DNA from: Chelatococcus sp. YT9
GTDB lineage: Bacteria; Pseudomonadota; Alphaproteobacteria; Rhizobiales; Beijerinckiaceae
Reading direction: 5' to 3'
DNA length: 64,000 nucleotides
NCBI RefSeq assembly: GCF_018398315.1
Contig: NZ_JAHBRW010000001.1
Coordinates: forward strand, 2,798,501-2,862,500
Shown here: positions 34,744 through 52,681 of the stretch, in pieces
How positions within the stretch are numbered: the stretch's first letter is position 1
Layout of the letters: each line of letters opens with the position of its first letter
The notes under the pieces: generated by a model
The model's database searches: none
What the model was told of the DNA's origin: nothing
What the model saw: only the letters and a program-made list of their open reading frames with translations
Program-made: the position numbers and the translations under genes

Positions 34744-36426
34744 TCACTTGTCCCCTTCGTAGGTGAAGATGTTGCGGTCCTTGGTCTCCGGCATCAGAAG
34801 GAGTCCGACCACAAACGTCATGAGCGCGATTATTATGGGATACCACAGGCCTGAGTAAATATTGCCGGTGGCCGCGACAATCGCGAAGGCCGTAGGCGGA
34901 AGGAAGCCGCCGAACCAGCCGTTGCCGATGTGATAGGGCAAGGACATGCCGGAGTAGCGGATCCGGGTGGGGAAGAGTTCCACCAGCAACGCCGCGATCG
35001 GACCATAGACCATGGTCACGAAGATCACCAAGACGGTCAGTATGAGCGTCATCATGAACATGTTGATCTTGGCTGGATCTGCCGCGGCCGGGTAGCCGTG
35101 CGAGCGGATTGCCTCGGTGGCGGTCTTCGTGAAGGCGGCCGTGCGCGCGGCCGCTTCGGCGCCGGCAGCACGGGCGTCGAAGGATTCGATGACCTGGTCG
35201 CCGATGCGGATCTTGGCGATCGTGCCGGCCGGTGCCGCTTCATTGGAATAGTTCACGGCATTGCGCGCCAGGAAGGACTTGGCAATATCGCAGGAGGTTG
35301 TGAAGCTCGACGTGCCCACAGGATTGAATTGGAACGAGCATTCGGCCGGGTCCGCAATGACGGTGACCGGCGCGGTTTCCTGAGCGGCGATCAAAGTCGG
35401 ATTGCCGTATTTGCCGAGCGCGGCGAACAGCGGGAAATAGGTGATCGCGGCGATCAGGCAGCCCGCTAGAATGATGGGCTTGCGGCCGACGCGGTCCGAC
35501 AGCCACCCAAAGAACACGAAGAAGGGCGTTCCGATCAGGAGAGCGAGAGCGATCAGGATATTCGCTGTTGTTCCGTCAATCTTCAAAGTCTGGGTCAGGA
35601 AGAACAGGGCATAGAACTGGCCGGTGTACCAGACCACGGCCTGGCCGGCTGTGCCGCCGAGTAGCGCGATGATGCCGATCTTGGCGTTCCGCCACGTGCC
35701 GAAAGCTTCCTTGAGAGGCGCTTTCGATCCCGAGCCTTCTTCCTTCATCTTGACGAAGGCCGGCGATTCCTGGAGCTGCAGACGGATCCAGATGGACACG
35801 CCGAGCAGGAGGATCGACAGAAGGAAGGGAATGCGCCAGCCCCATTCATTGAAGGCTTCGGTCGACATCGACATGCGCAGGACGAGAATAACGACGAGAG
35901 ACAGGAACAGGCCGACCGTCGCGGTCGTCTGGATCCACGACGTATAGAAACCGCGGCGGCCCTGGGGCGCGTGCTCGGCCACATAGGTTGCGGCGCCGCC
36001 ATATTCACCGCCTAGCGCCAGGCCCTGCAACAAGCGGCAGACGACGAAGGCGATTGGGGCGATGATGCCGATGGAGGCGTAGCTCGGAAGAAGGCCGACC
36101 ACGAAGGTCGAGATACCCATGACGGTCATCGTCACGAGGAACGTATATTTTCTGCCGATGAGGTCGCCGAGCCGTCCGAAGAACAAGGCGCCGAAGGGGC
36201 GCACCGCAAAGCCGGCGGCGAAGCCAAGCAATGTAAAAATAAATCCGGCGGTCGGATTGACGCCGGAAAAGAAGTTCATCGAAATATTGACGGCGAGAGA
36301 ACCCGCCAAGTAAAAATCATACCATTCGAAGACCGTGCCAAGCGAAGACGCAACGATCACTTTGCGCTCTTCGCGAGTCATAGGCCGCTTCTGCTCGGAT
36401 ATCGCTTCCGCTGCCGCGACGCTCAT
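34744..36426 (-). CDS. MHS-family MFS transporter with a large extra loop
   Basis: The 560-residue protein belongs to the metabolite:H+ symporter branch of the MFS. It begins VIVASSLGTVFEWYDFYLAGSLA, the MHS signature, and has GRLGDLIGRKYTFL (the G-x-x-x-D-R/K-x-G-R-[RK] loop between helices 2 and 3) and RLLQGLALGGEYGGAATYVAEHAP, also diagnostic. Relatives take up organic acids, betaine or sugar acids with protons. About residues 340-450 are an insertion between two helices of the C-terminal half; it contains a Cys pair (PAECSF and TTSCDIA) and Ala-rich helices, probably periplasmic. Comparable inserted loops are known in MHS members of Rhizobiales. AGGAGG lies 5 bp before the ATG. The substrate is unknown. 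Confidence 0.88.
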   Translation of the reverse strand: MSVAAAEAISEQKRPMTREERKVIVASSLGTVFEWYDFYLAGSLAVNISMNFFSGVNPTAGFIFTLLGFAAGFAVRPFGALFFGRLGDLIGRKYTFLVTMTVMGISTFVVGLLPSYASIGIIAPIAFVVCRLLQGLALGGEYGGAATYVAEHAPQGRRGFYTSWIQTTATVGLFLSLVVILVLRMSMSTEAFNEWGWRIPFLLSILLLGVSIWIRLQLQESPAFVKMKEEGSGSKAPLKEAFGTWRNAKIGIIALLGGTAGQAVVWYTGQFYALFFLTQTLKIDGTTANILIALALLIGTPFFVFFGWLSDRVGRKPIILAGCLIAAITYFPLFAALGKYGNPTLIAAQETAPVTVIADPAECSFQFNPVGTSSFTTSCDIAKSFLARNAVNYSNEAAPAGTIAKIRIGDQVIESFDARAAGAEAAARTAAFTKTATEAIRSHGYPAAADPAKINMFMMTLILTVLVIFVTMVYGPIAALLVELFPTRIRYSGMSLPYHIGNGWFGGFLPPTAFAIVAATGNIYSGLWYPIIIALMTFVVGLLLMPETKDRNIFTYEGDK

Positions 36427-36780
36427 TGACGCCTCCTAAAGTGTTTCCTCGTTTTATTGTCCTCCGATCTAGGCAATTCAGGGCAGGGTTGCTTGCGAAC
36501 ATTGCGGCTGCGCCTGAGAATCATGCCGGATCGTACGTTCAATACCGGAAAATTACGGCGGGAGGCGGTATCGTGTCGCTCGTCAATTCGTCGTCATTCG
36601 AAAGTTGAATGGATCGACGCGGTACTATCTGGCGGACAGGCGCGTAGGCATGCTTATGATCCCGCCTTCACGGGCGTCCATAGCCGGTGAGGGACAGGTT
36701 GGACATCGGCCCACGCCTGGCACCGGGACTGGGCTGCTGGGTGTGTCACCAGGCGCCAGCGCCGGCTAGGTCACACCGTT
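36427..36780. other. Intergenic region between the transporter and rlmB
   Basis: It holds the promoter of the transporter gene, with the AGGAGG ribosome site at its left edge, and the end of rlmB on the right. No further feature is convincing. Confidence 0.45.
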
Positions 36781-37608
36781 TCAATCAAGAGCGGCTAGTG
36801 CGCGCGAGGTGGCGTATAGGGCGACGGCGGCCGCATTCGATACGTTCAGGCTCTTGATGCTCCCCGGCATGTCGAGCCGCGCGAGAACGTTGCAGCGCTC
36901 CCGGGTGAGCTGCCGCAAGCCCTTGCCCTCCGCGCCGAGGACGAGCGCGACTGGCCGGCGCAGGGGGACGGCCTCAAGCTCTGTCTCGCCGGCCGAGTCA
37001 AGCCCTATGCATAGGAAGCCGCGCTCGCGGAGGGTCTGCAAGGCGCCCGCGAGATTGCGCACGATGGTGAAGGGGACATGCTCAAGACCACCCGACGCCG
37101 ATTTCGCCATTACGCCCGTCGCCGACGGGCTGTGCCGGGCGGTAGTCACGATACTGTCCACGCCGAAGGCGGCGGCCGTGCGCACGATGGCGCCGACATT
37201 ATGCGGATCGGTGATCTGATCGAGGACGAGAATCAACGACCGCGCGTTCATCGTCTCGATCGTGGGTGAGGGGAGTGGGTCGGCTTCGACATAGAGCCCC
37301 TGATGCACCGCGTCCGGATCCAGCTTGCGCGCGATCTCGTCTGGGCGGGCGAGTTCCGGTGTGACGCGGAGCGTGCCCAGTTCCTCGGCCAAGCGTCGCT
37401 GCGCGTTCTCGGTCACGAGCAAGCGGCGGATGCGGCGCTTGGGGTTTGAAAGCGCCTCGACGACAGGATGCCAGCCGTAGAGAACGACGCCGTCCTCGAT
37501 CTCGGCTGCCCGTCTCGCGCGCCAATCCGGACGATTCGATCTGCCAGGGCCAGATTTATGGCCATGGCCGGATTTGCCGTGGCGAGACCGCCGCTGATCA
37601 TCACTCAT
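36781..37608 (-). CDS. rlmB: 23S rRNA (guanosine-2'-O-)-methyltransferase RlmB
   Basis: RlmB methylates the ribose of G2251 in the peptidyl-transferase loop, using S-adenosylmethionine. The 275-residue product has a basic tail (about 30 residues), the substrate-binding N-terminal domain (LYGWHPVVEALSNPKRRIRRLLVTENA) and the SPOUT trefoil-knot domain. Its motifs are LVLDQITDPHNVGAIVRTAAAFG (motif 1, with the catalytic Arg), RPVALVLGAEGKGLRQLTRERC (motif 2) and PGSIKSLNVSNAAAVALYA (motif 3). It is divergent from the tRNA-Tyr/tuf cluster, as is usual in related alphaproteobacteria. The N-terminal tail is rich in Lys, Arg and His. Confidence 0.93.
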   Translation of the reverse strand: MSDDQRRSRHGKSGHGHKSGPGRSNRPDWRARRAAEIEDGVVLYGWHPVVEALSNPKRRIRRLLVTENAQRRLAEELGTLRVTPELARPDEIARKLDPDAVHQGLYVEADPLPSPTIETMNARSLILVLDQITDPHNVGAIVRTAAAFGVDSIVTTARHSPSATGVMAKSASGGLEHVPFTIVRNLAGALQTLRERGFLCIGLDSAGETELEAVPLRRPVALVLGAEGKGLRQLTRERCNVLARLDMPGSIKSLNVSNAAAVALYATSRALAALD

Positions 37609-37749
37609 TGTTACTGCTCGTTTCCACAGATATGGGCACTTTTGGCGAGAGCTCGGCTAGCTAAGGCGTTCTCGCCATTGACCCAGGCCCGCGTCACCGT
37701 CGGGCAGGTTTGACACAGGGGATTGTGGCGCGCCAGCCCGGTTTTGCAG

Positions 37750-37778
37750 TTGACACCCATAACCGCCTCCTCTTAAGA
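37750..37778 (+). promoter_or_regulatory. Promoter for the tRNA-Tyr / tRNA-Gly / tufA region
   Basis: A perfect -35 box TTGACA (37750-37755) is separated by exactly 17 bp from TTAAGA (37773-37778). Transcription would begin near 37785, about 70 bp before tRNA-Tyr. This is one of the two clearest promoters in the window. Confidence 0.65.
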
Positions 37779-37853
37779 ACGCGCCACTGCTCCTGCGCTG
37801 CAGGTGAGCGGAAAGGTGATCGACCCACCGGGGTCGGTCATGCTGGATGGGCC

Positions 37854-37938
37854 GGAGGGGTGCCCGAGTGGTTAAAGGGGACGGACTGTAAATCCGTTGG
37901 CTACGCCTACGTTGGTTCGAATCCAACCCCCTCCACCA
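37854..37938 (+). tRNA. tRNA-Tyr (anticodon GTA)
   Basis: Acceptor GGAGGGG pairs with CCCCTCC, followed by A and CCA. The anticodon loop CTGTAAA gives GTA, and a long variable arm (TTGGCTACGCCTACG-type) is present, as expected of class II tRNA-Tyr. Length is 85 nt including CCA. Confidence 0.97.
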
Positions 37939-37958
37939 TCCAAGCCTGACGTGCGTTA

Positions 37959-38032
37959 GCGGGTGTAGCTCAATGGTAGAGCAACAGCCTTCCAAGCTGA
38001 TGACGAGGGTTCGATTCCCTTCACCCGCTCCA
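37959..38032 (+). tRNA. tRNA-Gly (anticodon TCC)
   Basis: Acceptor GCGGGTG pairs with CACCCGC, followed by T and CCA. The anticodon loop CTTCCAA gives TCC. Length is 74 nt including CCA. It follows tRNA-Tyr by 20 bp, so the two are surely cotranscribed. Confidence 0.97.
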
Positions 38033-38243
38033 CGGCCTCATCGAATTCCTTTCGTTGATGGTTTTGAGCACGGCGTTGTCGGACAGCGCGGCGGGCAGGG
38101 ACGTGATTTGGTGTTTGTCGGGACCGGTTGCAGAGGCCTATTGTGGCGGGTGTCGCAGCGGGGATCCCGCAAAACGGCACTAATTGCGCCGCTGGCACTT
38201 GCGCAAGCGAGTGAAACCCCCTAGACGATCGCGCAATTTCGGG

Positions 38244-38265
38244 GGATCGGTAGGTCCGATCCTTT
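38244..38265 (+). terminator. Possible terminator or attenuator before tufA
   Basis: GGATCGG and CCGATCC pair around a TAGGT loop, followed by only TTTAT. It lies 33 bp before the tufA ATG, so it may reduce read-through from the tRNAs or act in the leader. Confidence 0.35.
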
Positions 38266-38297
38266 ATCATGATGGCAATGCCCAGGGTTTGTGACTG

Positions 38298-39488
<1,191 letters not shown>

Positions 39489-39503
39489 GACACCAGCAAC
39501 ACC

Positions 39504-39536
39504 AGGCGAACGCGCGATGAAAACGCGTGTTCGCCT
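39504..39536 (+). other. Conserved hairpin after tuf copy A
   Basis: The arms AGGCGAACGCGCG and CGCGTGTTCGCCT are 13 bp with one G-U pair, around the loop ATGAAAA. The stem lies 15 bp after the tuf stop codon and has no T-run behind it, so an RNA-processing or stability role is more likely than simple termination. The same hairpin follows the second tuf gene. Confidence 0.75.
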
Positions 39537-39706
39537 GCGTCGCACGGCTGCCGCGCCGTAAGCTGGGCGCGGCGGTGAATATTCCCATCATTCGCCTATC
39601 GCCATGTCGCGCGAGTGATGTATAGGAATGGCGTGGCGATTCCATCTCGAGCTTGGCTTTGGCTTGAGTGGGCGCCATGGTCGGCCTGCTTCCGCAGGCG
39701 TCCGCT

Positions 39707-39783
39707 AGGAGTGTAGCTCAACTGGCTAGAGCACCGGTCTCCAAAACCGGGGGTTGGGGGTTCGAGTCCCTCCACTCCTGCCA
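39707..39783 (+). tRNA. tRNA-Trp (anticodon CCA)
   Basis: Acceptor AGGAGTG pairs with CACTCCT, followed by G and CCA. The anticodon loop CTCCAAA gives CCA. Length is 77 nt including CCA. It precedes secE, its common position in alphaproteobacteria and other bacteria. Confidence 0.97.
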
Positions 39784-39941
39784 GCGGATCCTCGACGGTC
39801 GACTATCAATTCCTGACTGCAGTTTTTGCAAGTTGCGCTGATCGAGACTGGTATTGCAACAGGCCCCCGACGCCAAGGGCCCTTGCGGGTTCATCGTTGT
39901 GATGCCAAATCAGCACTGCGCGACGGCTATGGTGAGACAAT

Positions 39942-40139
39942 ATGGCGAAGACGAATCCGGTCGAGTTCATTCAGCAGGTCGGTAACGAGACCTCCAAGGT
40001 CACGTGGCCAACCCGCAAGGAGACGCTCGTCACGACGGCTATGGTGTTCGTCATGGTCATCGTCGCGAGCCTGTTTTTCCTTCTCGCCGACCAGATCATC
40101 CGCTTCGGCGTGACGCTGATCCTCGGTATCGGTCGCTAG
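39942..40139 (+). CDS. secE: Preprotein translocase subunit SecE
   Basis: SecE stabilises SecY in the protein-export channel. The 65-residue product has a polar start with [29 protein letters not shown], whose conserved E-x-x-K-V-x-W-P-[ST]-R-x-E motif is diagnostic. One C-terminal membrane segment follows. The single-span short form is normal outside gammaproteobacteria. It lies 158 bp after tRNA-Trp and 10 bp before nusG. Confidence 0.97.
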   Translation: MAKTNPVEFIQQVGNETSKVTWPTRKETLVTTAMVFVMVIVASLFFLLADQIIRFGVTLILGIGR

Positions 40140-40149
40140 GAGCTTCGCG

Positions 40150-40716
40150 ATGTCTTCTCCCAGCCTGAGCAGCCTCTCATCCGCTCCCAAACGCTGGTAT
40201 ATCGTCCACGCTTACTCGAATTTCGAGAACAAGGTGGCGCAATCCCTGCGCGATCAGGCCGTGCAGCGTGGCCTCGAGGACAAGTTCGACGAGATCCTCG
40301 TCCCGACCGAAAAGGTCGTCGAGGTTCGCCGCGGGCGCAAGGTCGATACCGAGCGCAAGTTTTTTCCCGGCTATGTCCTGGTGAAATGCGACCTCACTGA
40401 CGAGGTCTATCACCTCATCAAGAACACCCCGAAAGTCACCGGCTTTCTCGGTGCGGACAAATCCAAGCCGCTGCCGATTCCGGACCGCGAGGCGGAGCGG
40501 ATCAAGGGACAGGTTGCCGAAGGCGTCGATCGTCCGAAGCCCTCCGTCAGCTTCGAGGTGGGCGAGCAGGTTCGCGTCGCGGACGGGCCGTTTGCCTCTT
40601 TCAATGGCATCGTCGAGGAAGTGGACGAGGCCCGTGCCCGGCTCAAGGTTGCCGTGTCCATCTTCGGTCGTGCGACCCCGGTCGATCTCGAATACGGTCA
40701 GGTCGAGAAGGTCTGA
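40150..40716 (+). CDS. nusG: Transcription termination/antitermination factor NusG
   Basis: NusG binds RNA polymerase and links it to ribosomes or Rho. The 188-residue product has the NGN domain beginning [31 protein letters not shown], then [31 protein letters not shown], the two diagnostic blocks. The C-terminal KOW domain reads [50 protein letters not shown] Ser-rich tail of about 15 residues precedes the NGN domain. It forms a pair with secE. Confidence 0.98.
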   Translation: MSSPSLSSLSSAPKRWYIVHAYSNFENKVAQSLRDQAVQRGLEDKFDEILVPTEKVVEVRRGRKVDTERKFFPGYVLVKCDLTDEVYHLIKNTPKVTGFLGADKSKPLPIPDREAERIKGQVAEGVDRPKPSVSFEVGEQVRVADGPFASFNGIVEEVDEARARLKVAVSIFGRATPVDLEYGQVEKV

Positions 40717-40784
40717 TTGTTCGGGGCAGAGCGCAATCCCTGAGGCTTGCCTCGCGTCGCGCGTCTTGATAAAGAGCTTTCACA

Positions 40785-40812
40785 AAGGGTGGCCGGCATG
40801 CTGGCCGCCCTT
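40785..40812 (+). other. Strong hairpin between nusG and rplK
   Basis: The arms AAGGGTGGCCGGCA and TGCTGGCCGCCCTT pair nearly perfectly with two G-U pairs. It lies 68 bp after nusG, and the following bases (CGTCGTTGG) are not a U-tract. It may be an attenuator or a processing site between nusG and the rplK operon. Confidence 0.6.
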
Positions 40813-40974
40813 CGTCGTTGGAGCGCTAAGCTCCAGAAAGCCGGCGGATTTCATCGCCGGTTCGTCCGCGGAAGGTCCGCCGGTCGCCAGCCGGAACAGA
40901 AGGGCCGCACCGCGATCTGTCATCCCCGGCGCACGGATTGGCATCCGCGGCGTCGTCCCATGGGAGCAGCCATC

Positions 40975-41406
40975 ATGGCAAAGAAGATCACGGGCTACGT
41001 GAAGCTTCAGGTTCCGGCAGGCGCGGCCAACCCGTCGCCGCCGATCGGTCCGGCGCTCGGTCAGCGCGGCCTCAACATCATGGAATTCTGCAAGGCCTTC
41101 AACGCGAAGACTGCGCAGATGGAAAAGGGCACCCCGATTCCGGTGATCATCACCGCATACCAGGACCGCTCTTTCACCTTCGAGATGAAGCAGCCGCCGG
41201 TCAGCTACTTCCTAAAGAAGGCTGCCGGTATCACGAGCGCGTCGAAGACCCCCGGCAAGGGCGGCTATGCTGGCAAGGTCACCCGCGACCAACTGCGTGA
41301 CATCGCCACGAAGAAGATGGTCGACCTGAACTGCGACTCCGTCGATGCGGCTGTCGCGATGATCGAAGGCTCGGCCCGTTCGATGGGCCTTGAGGTCCAG
41401 GGCTGA
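40975..41406 (+). CDS. rplK: 50S ribosomal protein L11
   Basis: L11 binds 23S rRNA in the GTPase-associated centre. The 143-residue product starts [46 protein letters not shown], a near-invariant N-terminal domain, and has the C-terminal rRNA-binding part [33 protein letters not shown]. The open frame begins earlier at 40747, but only the ATG at 40975 gives the normal start. It heads the rplKAJL genes and lies 11 bp from rplA. Confidence 0.99.
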   Translation: MAKKITGYVKLQVPAGAANPSPPIGPALGQRGLNIMEFCKAFNAKTAQMEKGTPIPVIITAYQDRSFTFEMKQPPVSYFLKKAAGITSASKTPGKGGYAGKVTRDQLRDIATKKMVDLNCDSVDAAVAMIEGSARSMGLEVQG

Positions 41407-41417
41407 GGAGGTCGATC

Positions 41418-42116
41418 ATGGCAAAACCAGCAAAGCGCATTACCGCTCTTCGCGAAGGCGTCGACCGCGTGAAGCTCTATGGCCTCGAAGAGGCCGTGAA
41501 GATGGTGAAGGAGCGCGCCAAGGCCAAGTTCGATGAGACCATCGAAGTGGCCATGAACCTCGGCGTCGATCCTCGTCACGCCGACCAGATGGTCCGCGGC
41601 GTCTGCAACTTGCCCAACGGTTCGGGCCGTACGGTCCGCGTCGCCGTGTTCGCGCGCGGCGCCAAGGCTGACGAAGCCAAGGCCGCCGGTGCGGACATCG
41701 TCGGCGCCGAGGATCTGCTTGAAATCGTTCAGGGCGGCACGATCAACTTCGATCGCTGCATCGCGACTCCGGATCTGATGCCGCTCGTCGGTCGCCTCGG
41801 TAAGGTGCTTGGCCCGCGTGGCCTGATGCCGAACCCGAAGGTCGGCACGGTGACGATGGACGTCAAGGCCGCGGTTGCGGCTGCCAAGGGCGGCGCCGTT
41901 GAGTTCCGCGTCGAGAAGGCCGGCATTGTCCACGCCGGGATCGGCAAGGCTTCCTTCGACGAAGGCAAGCTGATCGAGAACATCAAGGCTTTTGCGGATG
42001 CGGTCTCCAAGGCCCGTCCGTCCGGCGCGAAGGGCACTTACGTCCAGCGCGTCGCGATCTCATCGACGATGGGGCCAGGTGTGAAGGTCGATCCCGCCAC
42101 CGTTCTCGGCGCGTAA
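41418..42116 (+). CDS. rplA: 50S ribosomal protein L1
   Basis: L1 forms the mobile stalk near the E-site. The 232-residue product contains [63 protein letters not shown] (the most conserved block) and the ending [17 protein letters not shown]. In many bacteria L1 represses its own L11-L1 mRNA. It is followed by a 502-bp gap before rplJ. Confidence 0.99.
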   Translation: MAKPAKRITALREGVDRVKLYGLEEAVKMVKERAKAKFDETIEVAMNLGVDPRHADQMVRGVCNLPNGSGRTVRVAVFARGAKADEAKAAGADIVGAEDLLEIVQGGTINFDRCIATPDLMPLVGRLGKVLGPRGLMPNPKVGTVTMDVKAAVAAAKGGAVEFRVEKAGIVHAGIGKASFDEGKLIENIKAFADAVSKARPSGAKGTYVQRVAISSTMGPGVKVDPATVLGA

Positions 42117-42618
42117 GACAGCTGCCTCATCTTCGGCGCATTGGCGCGCTAGAAGCCGTCACTTATTCGTTTGCCTGCGGTGGGCACTTGGCAAACCGCA
42201 GGTGAATGGTTATTAAAACCATTCTTGCCTGGAATCGTCATGACATCGATGTCGTCGTTCTCAGGCTTGGAGTTTCGCCCGGGCGACCGGGCGAATGTGG
42301 CCGGCGGGCAAGGCGGTAGCTTTGCGCGAACCGGCCATATGTCCTGTCCGAGACTGCGGGTGCCGTTACGGCTTAATTTCAGTACGAAGCCAGCATAGAC
42401 GGGGAAGGCTGATTTGCACGACGGATGCCCCTTGGTGGGTATCCTTTGAGTGGGTTGGTTCGGACCTATTCCTGGGGCGTGAGTTTGATCTCTGCGATCT
42501 GGGGGACAGGGCTTGCGAGCGCCGCGCGCGGCGCATTGGGTGCAAGCCTAGTGCACGGCGTGTGGCATGTGCAGCCGGCGGCGGGGATGTTCCCTGCTGC
42601 TGAACCGGAGAGAGCCAA
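42117..42618. other. rplA-rplJ leader region
   Basis: This long gap separates rplA from rplJ, where the leader RNA controlling L10/L12 synthesis is expected. It contains two consecutive perfect hairpins (42174-42224). I cannot identify the L10-binding kink-turn with certainty. The rest of the gap has no recognised gene. Confidence 0.6.
42174..42224 (+). promoter_or_regulatory. Tandem RNA hairpins in the L10-L12 leader
   Basis: The first stem is CCTGCGGT / ACCGCAGG (42174-42181 and 42195-42202). The second is GAATGGTT / AACCATTC (42204-42211 and 42217-42224) with loop ATTAA. Both are 8-bp perfect stems, one base apart. The second is followed by TTGCC rather than a U-run. They are candidates for an attenuator or regulatory leader. 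Confidence 0.55.
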
Positions 42619-43137
42619 GTGGACAGAGCGGCAAAAGCCGAGTTCGTCGCGACGATGGGTGATGTCTTTTCATCAACCGGCGTCGTCGTCGTAGCTCACT
42701 ATGCCGGCCTGACAGTCGCCGATATGCAGAAGCTCCGCAGGGAGATGAAGCAGGCCGGCGCCTCGGTCAAGGTCGCGAAAAATCGCCTCGCCAAGATCGC
42801 TCTCGAAGGCACGGACGTCGCATCAATCGCGCCTCTTCTGAAGGGGCCGACGTTGCTGGCTTATTCCAGCGACCCTGTTGCGGCACCGAAGGTCGCTGTC
42901 GATTTCGCCAAGGGTAACGAAAAGCTCGTTATCCTCGGTGGCGCGATGGGAGTGACCGCTCTGAACCCGGACGGCGTGAAGGCTCTGGCCACGCTGCCGT
43001 CTCTTGATGAACTGCGCGCCAAGCTGGTCGGCCTCGTTCAGGCCCCGGCAACGAAGATCGCGCAGGTCGTCAACGCACCCGCCGGGAAGCTGGCGCGCGT
43101 GTTCGGGGCATATGCCAAGCGAGACGAAGCGGCGTAA
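42619..43137 (+). CDS. rplJ: 50S ribosomal protein L10
   Basis: L10 anchors the L7/L12 stalk to the ribosome. The 172-residue product starts with GTG and reads [58 protein letters not shown], the typical family start. It then has [33 protein letters not shown] and a helical C-terminus that binds L12 dimers. It is followed at 45 bp by rplL. Confidence 0.98.
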   Translation: MDRAAKAEFVATMGDVFSSTGVVVVAHYAGLTVADMQKLRREMKQAGASVKVAKNRLAKIALEGTDVASIAPLLKGPTLLAYSSDPVAAPKVAVDFAKGNEKLVILGGAMGVTALNPDGVKALATLPSLDELRAKLVGLVQAPATKIAQVVNAPAGKLARVFGAYAKRDEAA

Positions 43138-43182
43138 GGCCGTCAAACCCCCTATCAATCGAACTAACCCAGGAAGTGTATC

Positions 43183-43563
<381 letters not shown>

Positions 43564-43684
43564 GTGTTGCGCGGGCTTTGACCCGTGCTCGGCGGGAGCC
43601 GGCGTTTCCTTGCGGATCAATCCGGTTCCCTCCAATCGTTCGAGACTTGGTTCTAGCGATTTCGTTTTGAGGAGATCGCAATGG

Positions 43685-43704
43685 GAAGGGGCTCTTGGCC
43701 CTTC
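43685..43704 (+). other. Hairpin downstream of rplL, possible attenuator
   Basis: The 6-bp stem GAAGGG / CCCTTC is followed by TTGGTT. It lies about 120 bp after rplL and could reduce transcription into rpoB. Confidence 0.4.
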
Positions 43705-43912
43705 TTGGTTAGAGGCGGGCCGCCGCGGCGGAGCGCGACAAGTTGAGAATTCCACGGTCCCGAAGGCATCTTGTCTCCGGGGCCGTTGTGTCATCGATGC
43801 GTGACCATGATCAACACGTGATCATCGATGGTCTCAGACGCGCAAGAGACGTGACGACGGCGGTCCCGGTGGGGCTGTCGGGAGTGACATGGCAGCATGC
43901 CGCGGGAGCGGC

Positions 43913-43972
43913 CGGCTGACCTGGCGGCCTTATTGAGCCGCCCGGCCTCTGGTGGGGCCGCCAGGTCAGCCG
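43913..43972 (+). other. 17-bp perfect inverted repeat just upstream of rpoB
   Basis: The left arm 43913-43929 (CGGCTGACCTGGCGGCC) is perfectly complementary to the right arm 43956-43972, with a 26-nt loop. It ends 22 bp before the rpoB ATG, so the ribosome site GAGGAG (43978-43983) stays outside the stem. It could be an RNase III processing site, as in the E. coli rplL-rpoB gap. Confidence 0.75.
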
Positions 43973-43994
43973 TGCGTGAGGAGCGAGAACAGAC

Positions 43995-48116
<4,122 letters not shown>

Positions 48117-48149
48117 GACCGCGGAGCGAGCGTTATGCTCGCTCCGGTC
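48117..48149 (+). other. Hairpin directly after the rpoB stop codon
   Basis: The 9-bp perfect stem GGAGCGAGC / GCTCGCTCC (loop GTTAT) is extended by GACC / GGTC with a 2-nt bulge. It begins at the base after the rpoB stop and has no U-run, so an RNA-processing or stability role is more likely than termination. Confidence 0.65.
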
Positions 48150-48326
48150 CGTCGCCATTCAGGCGCGGCGGCCCGGTCGTCAAGGCGATAGGAGGCTGCG
48201 GATGTCCCCGGATATGCGCAGCCCGCCGATCCCAAGTTTTGCAATGGGCCTGAGGCAGGCTCGACGGATATTTGGCCGGCAGGAGCAGAAAAGCGGCGCT
48301 CCAATCCCGGCTTGAAGGAGACGGCG

Positions 48327-52502
<4,176 letters not shown>

Positions 52503-52555
52503 AGGAGACGTATCCGCTGTTCCGCCGGAACGCGGATATCCTAAGTGGCTGGAAG

Positions 52556-52584
52556 GGCGCCGTGGATTCACGGCGCTCTTTCTC
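52556..52584 (+). terminator. Rho-independent terminator of rpoBC
   Basis: GGGCGCCGTG pairs with CACGGCGCTC (10 bp with one G-U) around the loop GATT, followed by TTTCT. It begins 54 bp after the rpoC stop codon. Confidence 0.8.
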
Positions 52585-52652
52585 ATTGGACAGACTACCG
52601 GCAACTTGGCTGCCGCAGGTGCGCTTTGCGGGGCAAAACAGGTAATTTTCTG

Positions 52653-52681
52653 TTGACGCGCAGGGCCTGTGAGTCTAAAAG
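52653..52681 (+). promoter_or_regulatory. Promoter of the str operon (rpsL)
   Basis: TTGACG (52653-52658) and TAAAAG (52676-52681) are 17 bp apart. A start near 52688 would give a leader of about 318 nt before rpsL. Its place after a terminator supports the call. Confidence 0.6.

Larger units (their letters stand above)
43564..43994. other. rplL-rpoB intergenic region with several hairpins
   Basis: This gap holds a hairpin (43685-43704), a 19-bp dyad (43807-43825) and a very long inverted repeat (43913-43972). No coding frame is convincing. In E. coli the same gap contains an attenuator and an RNase III site, so a similar role is plausible. Confidence 0.6.
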
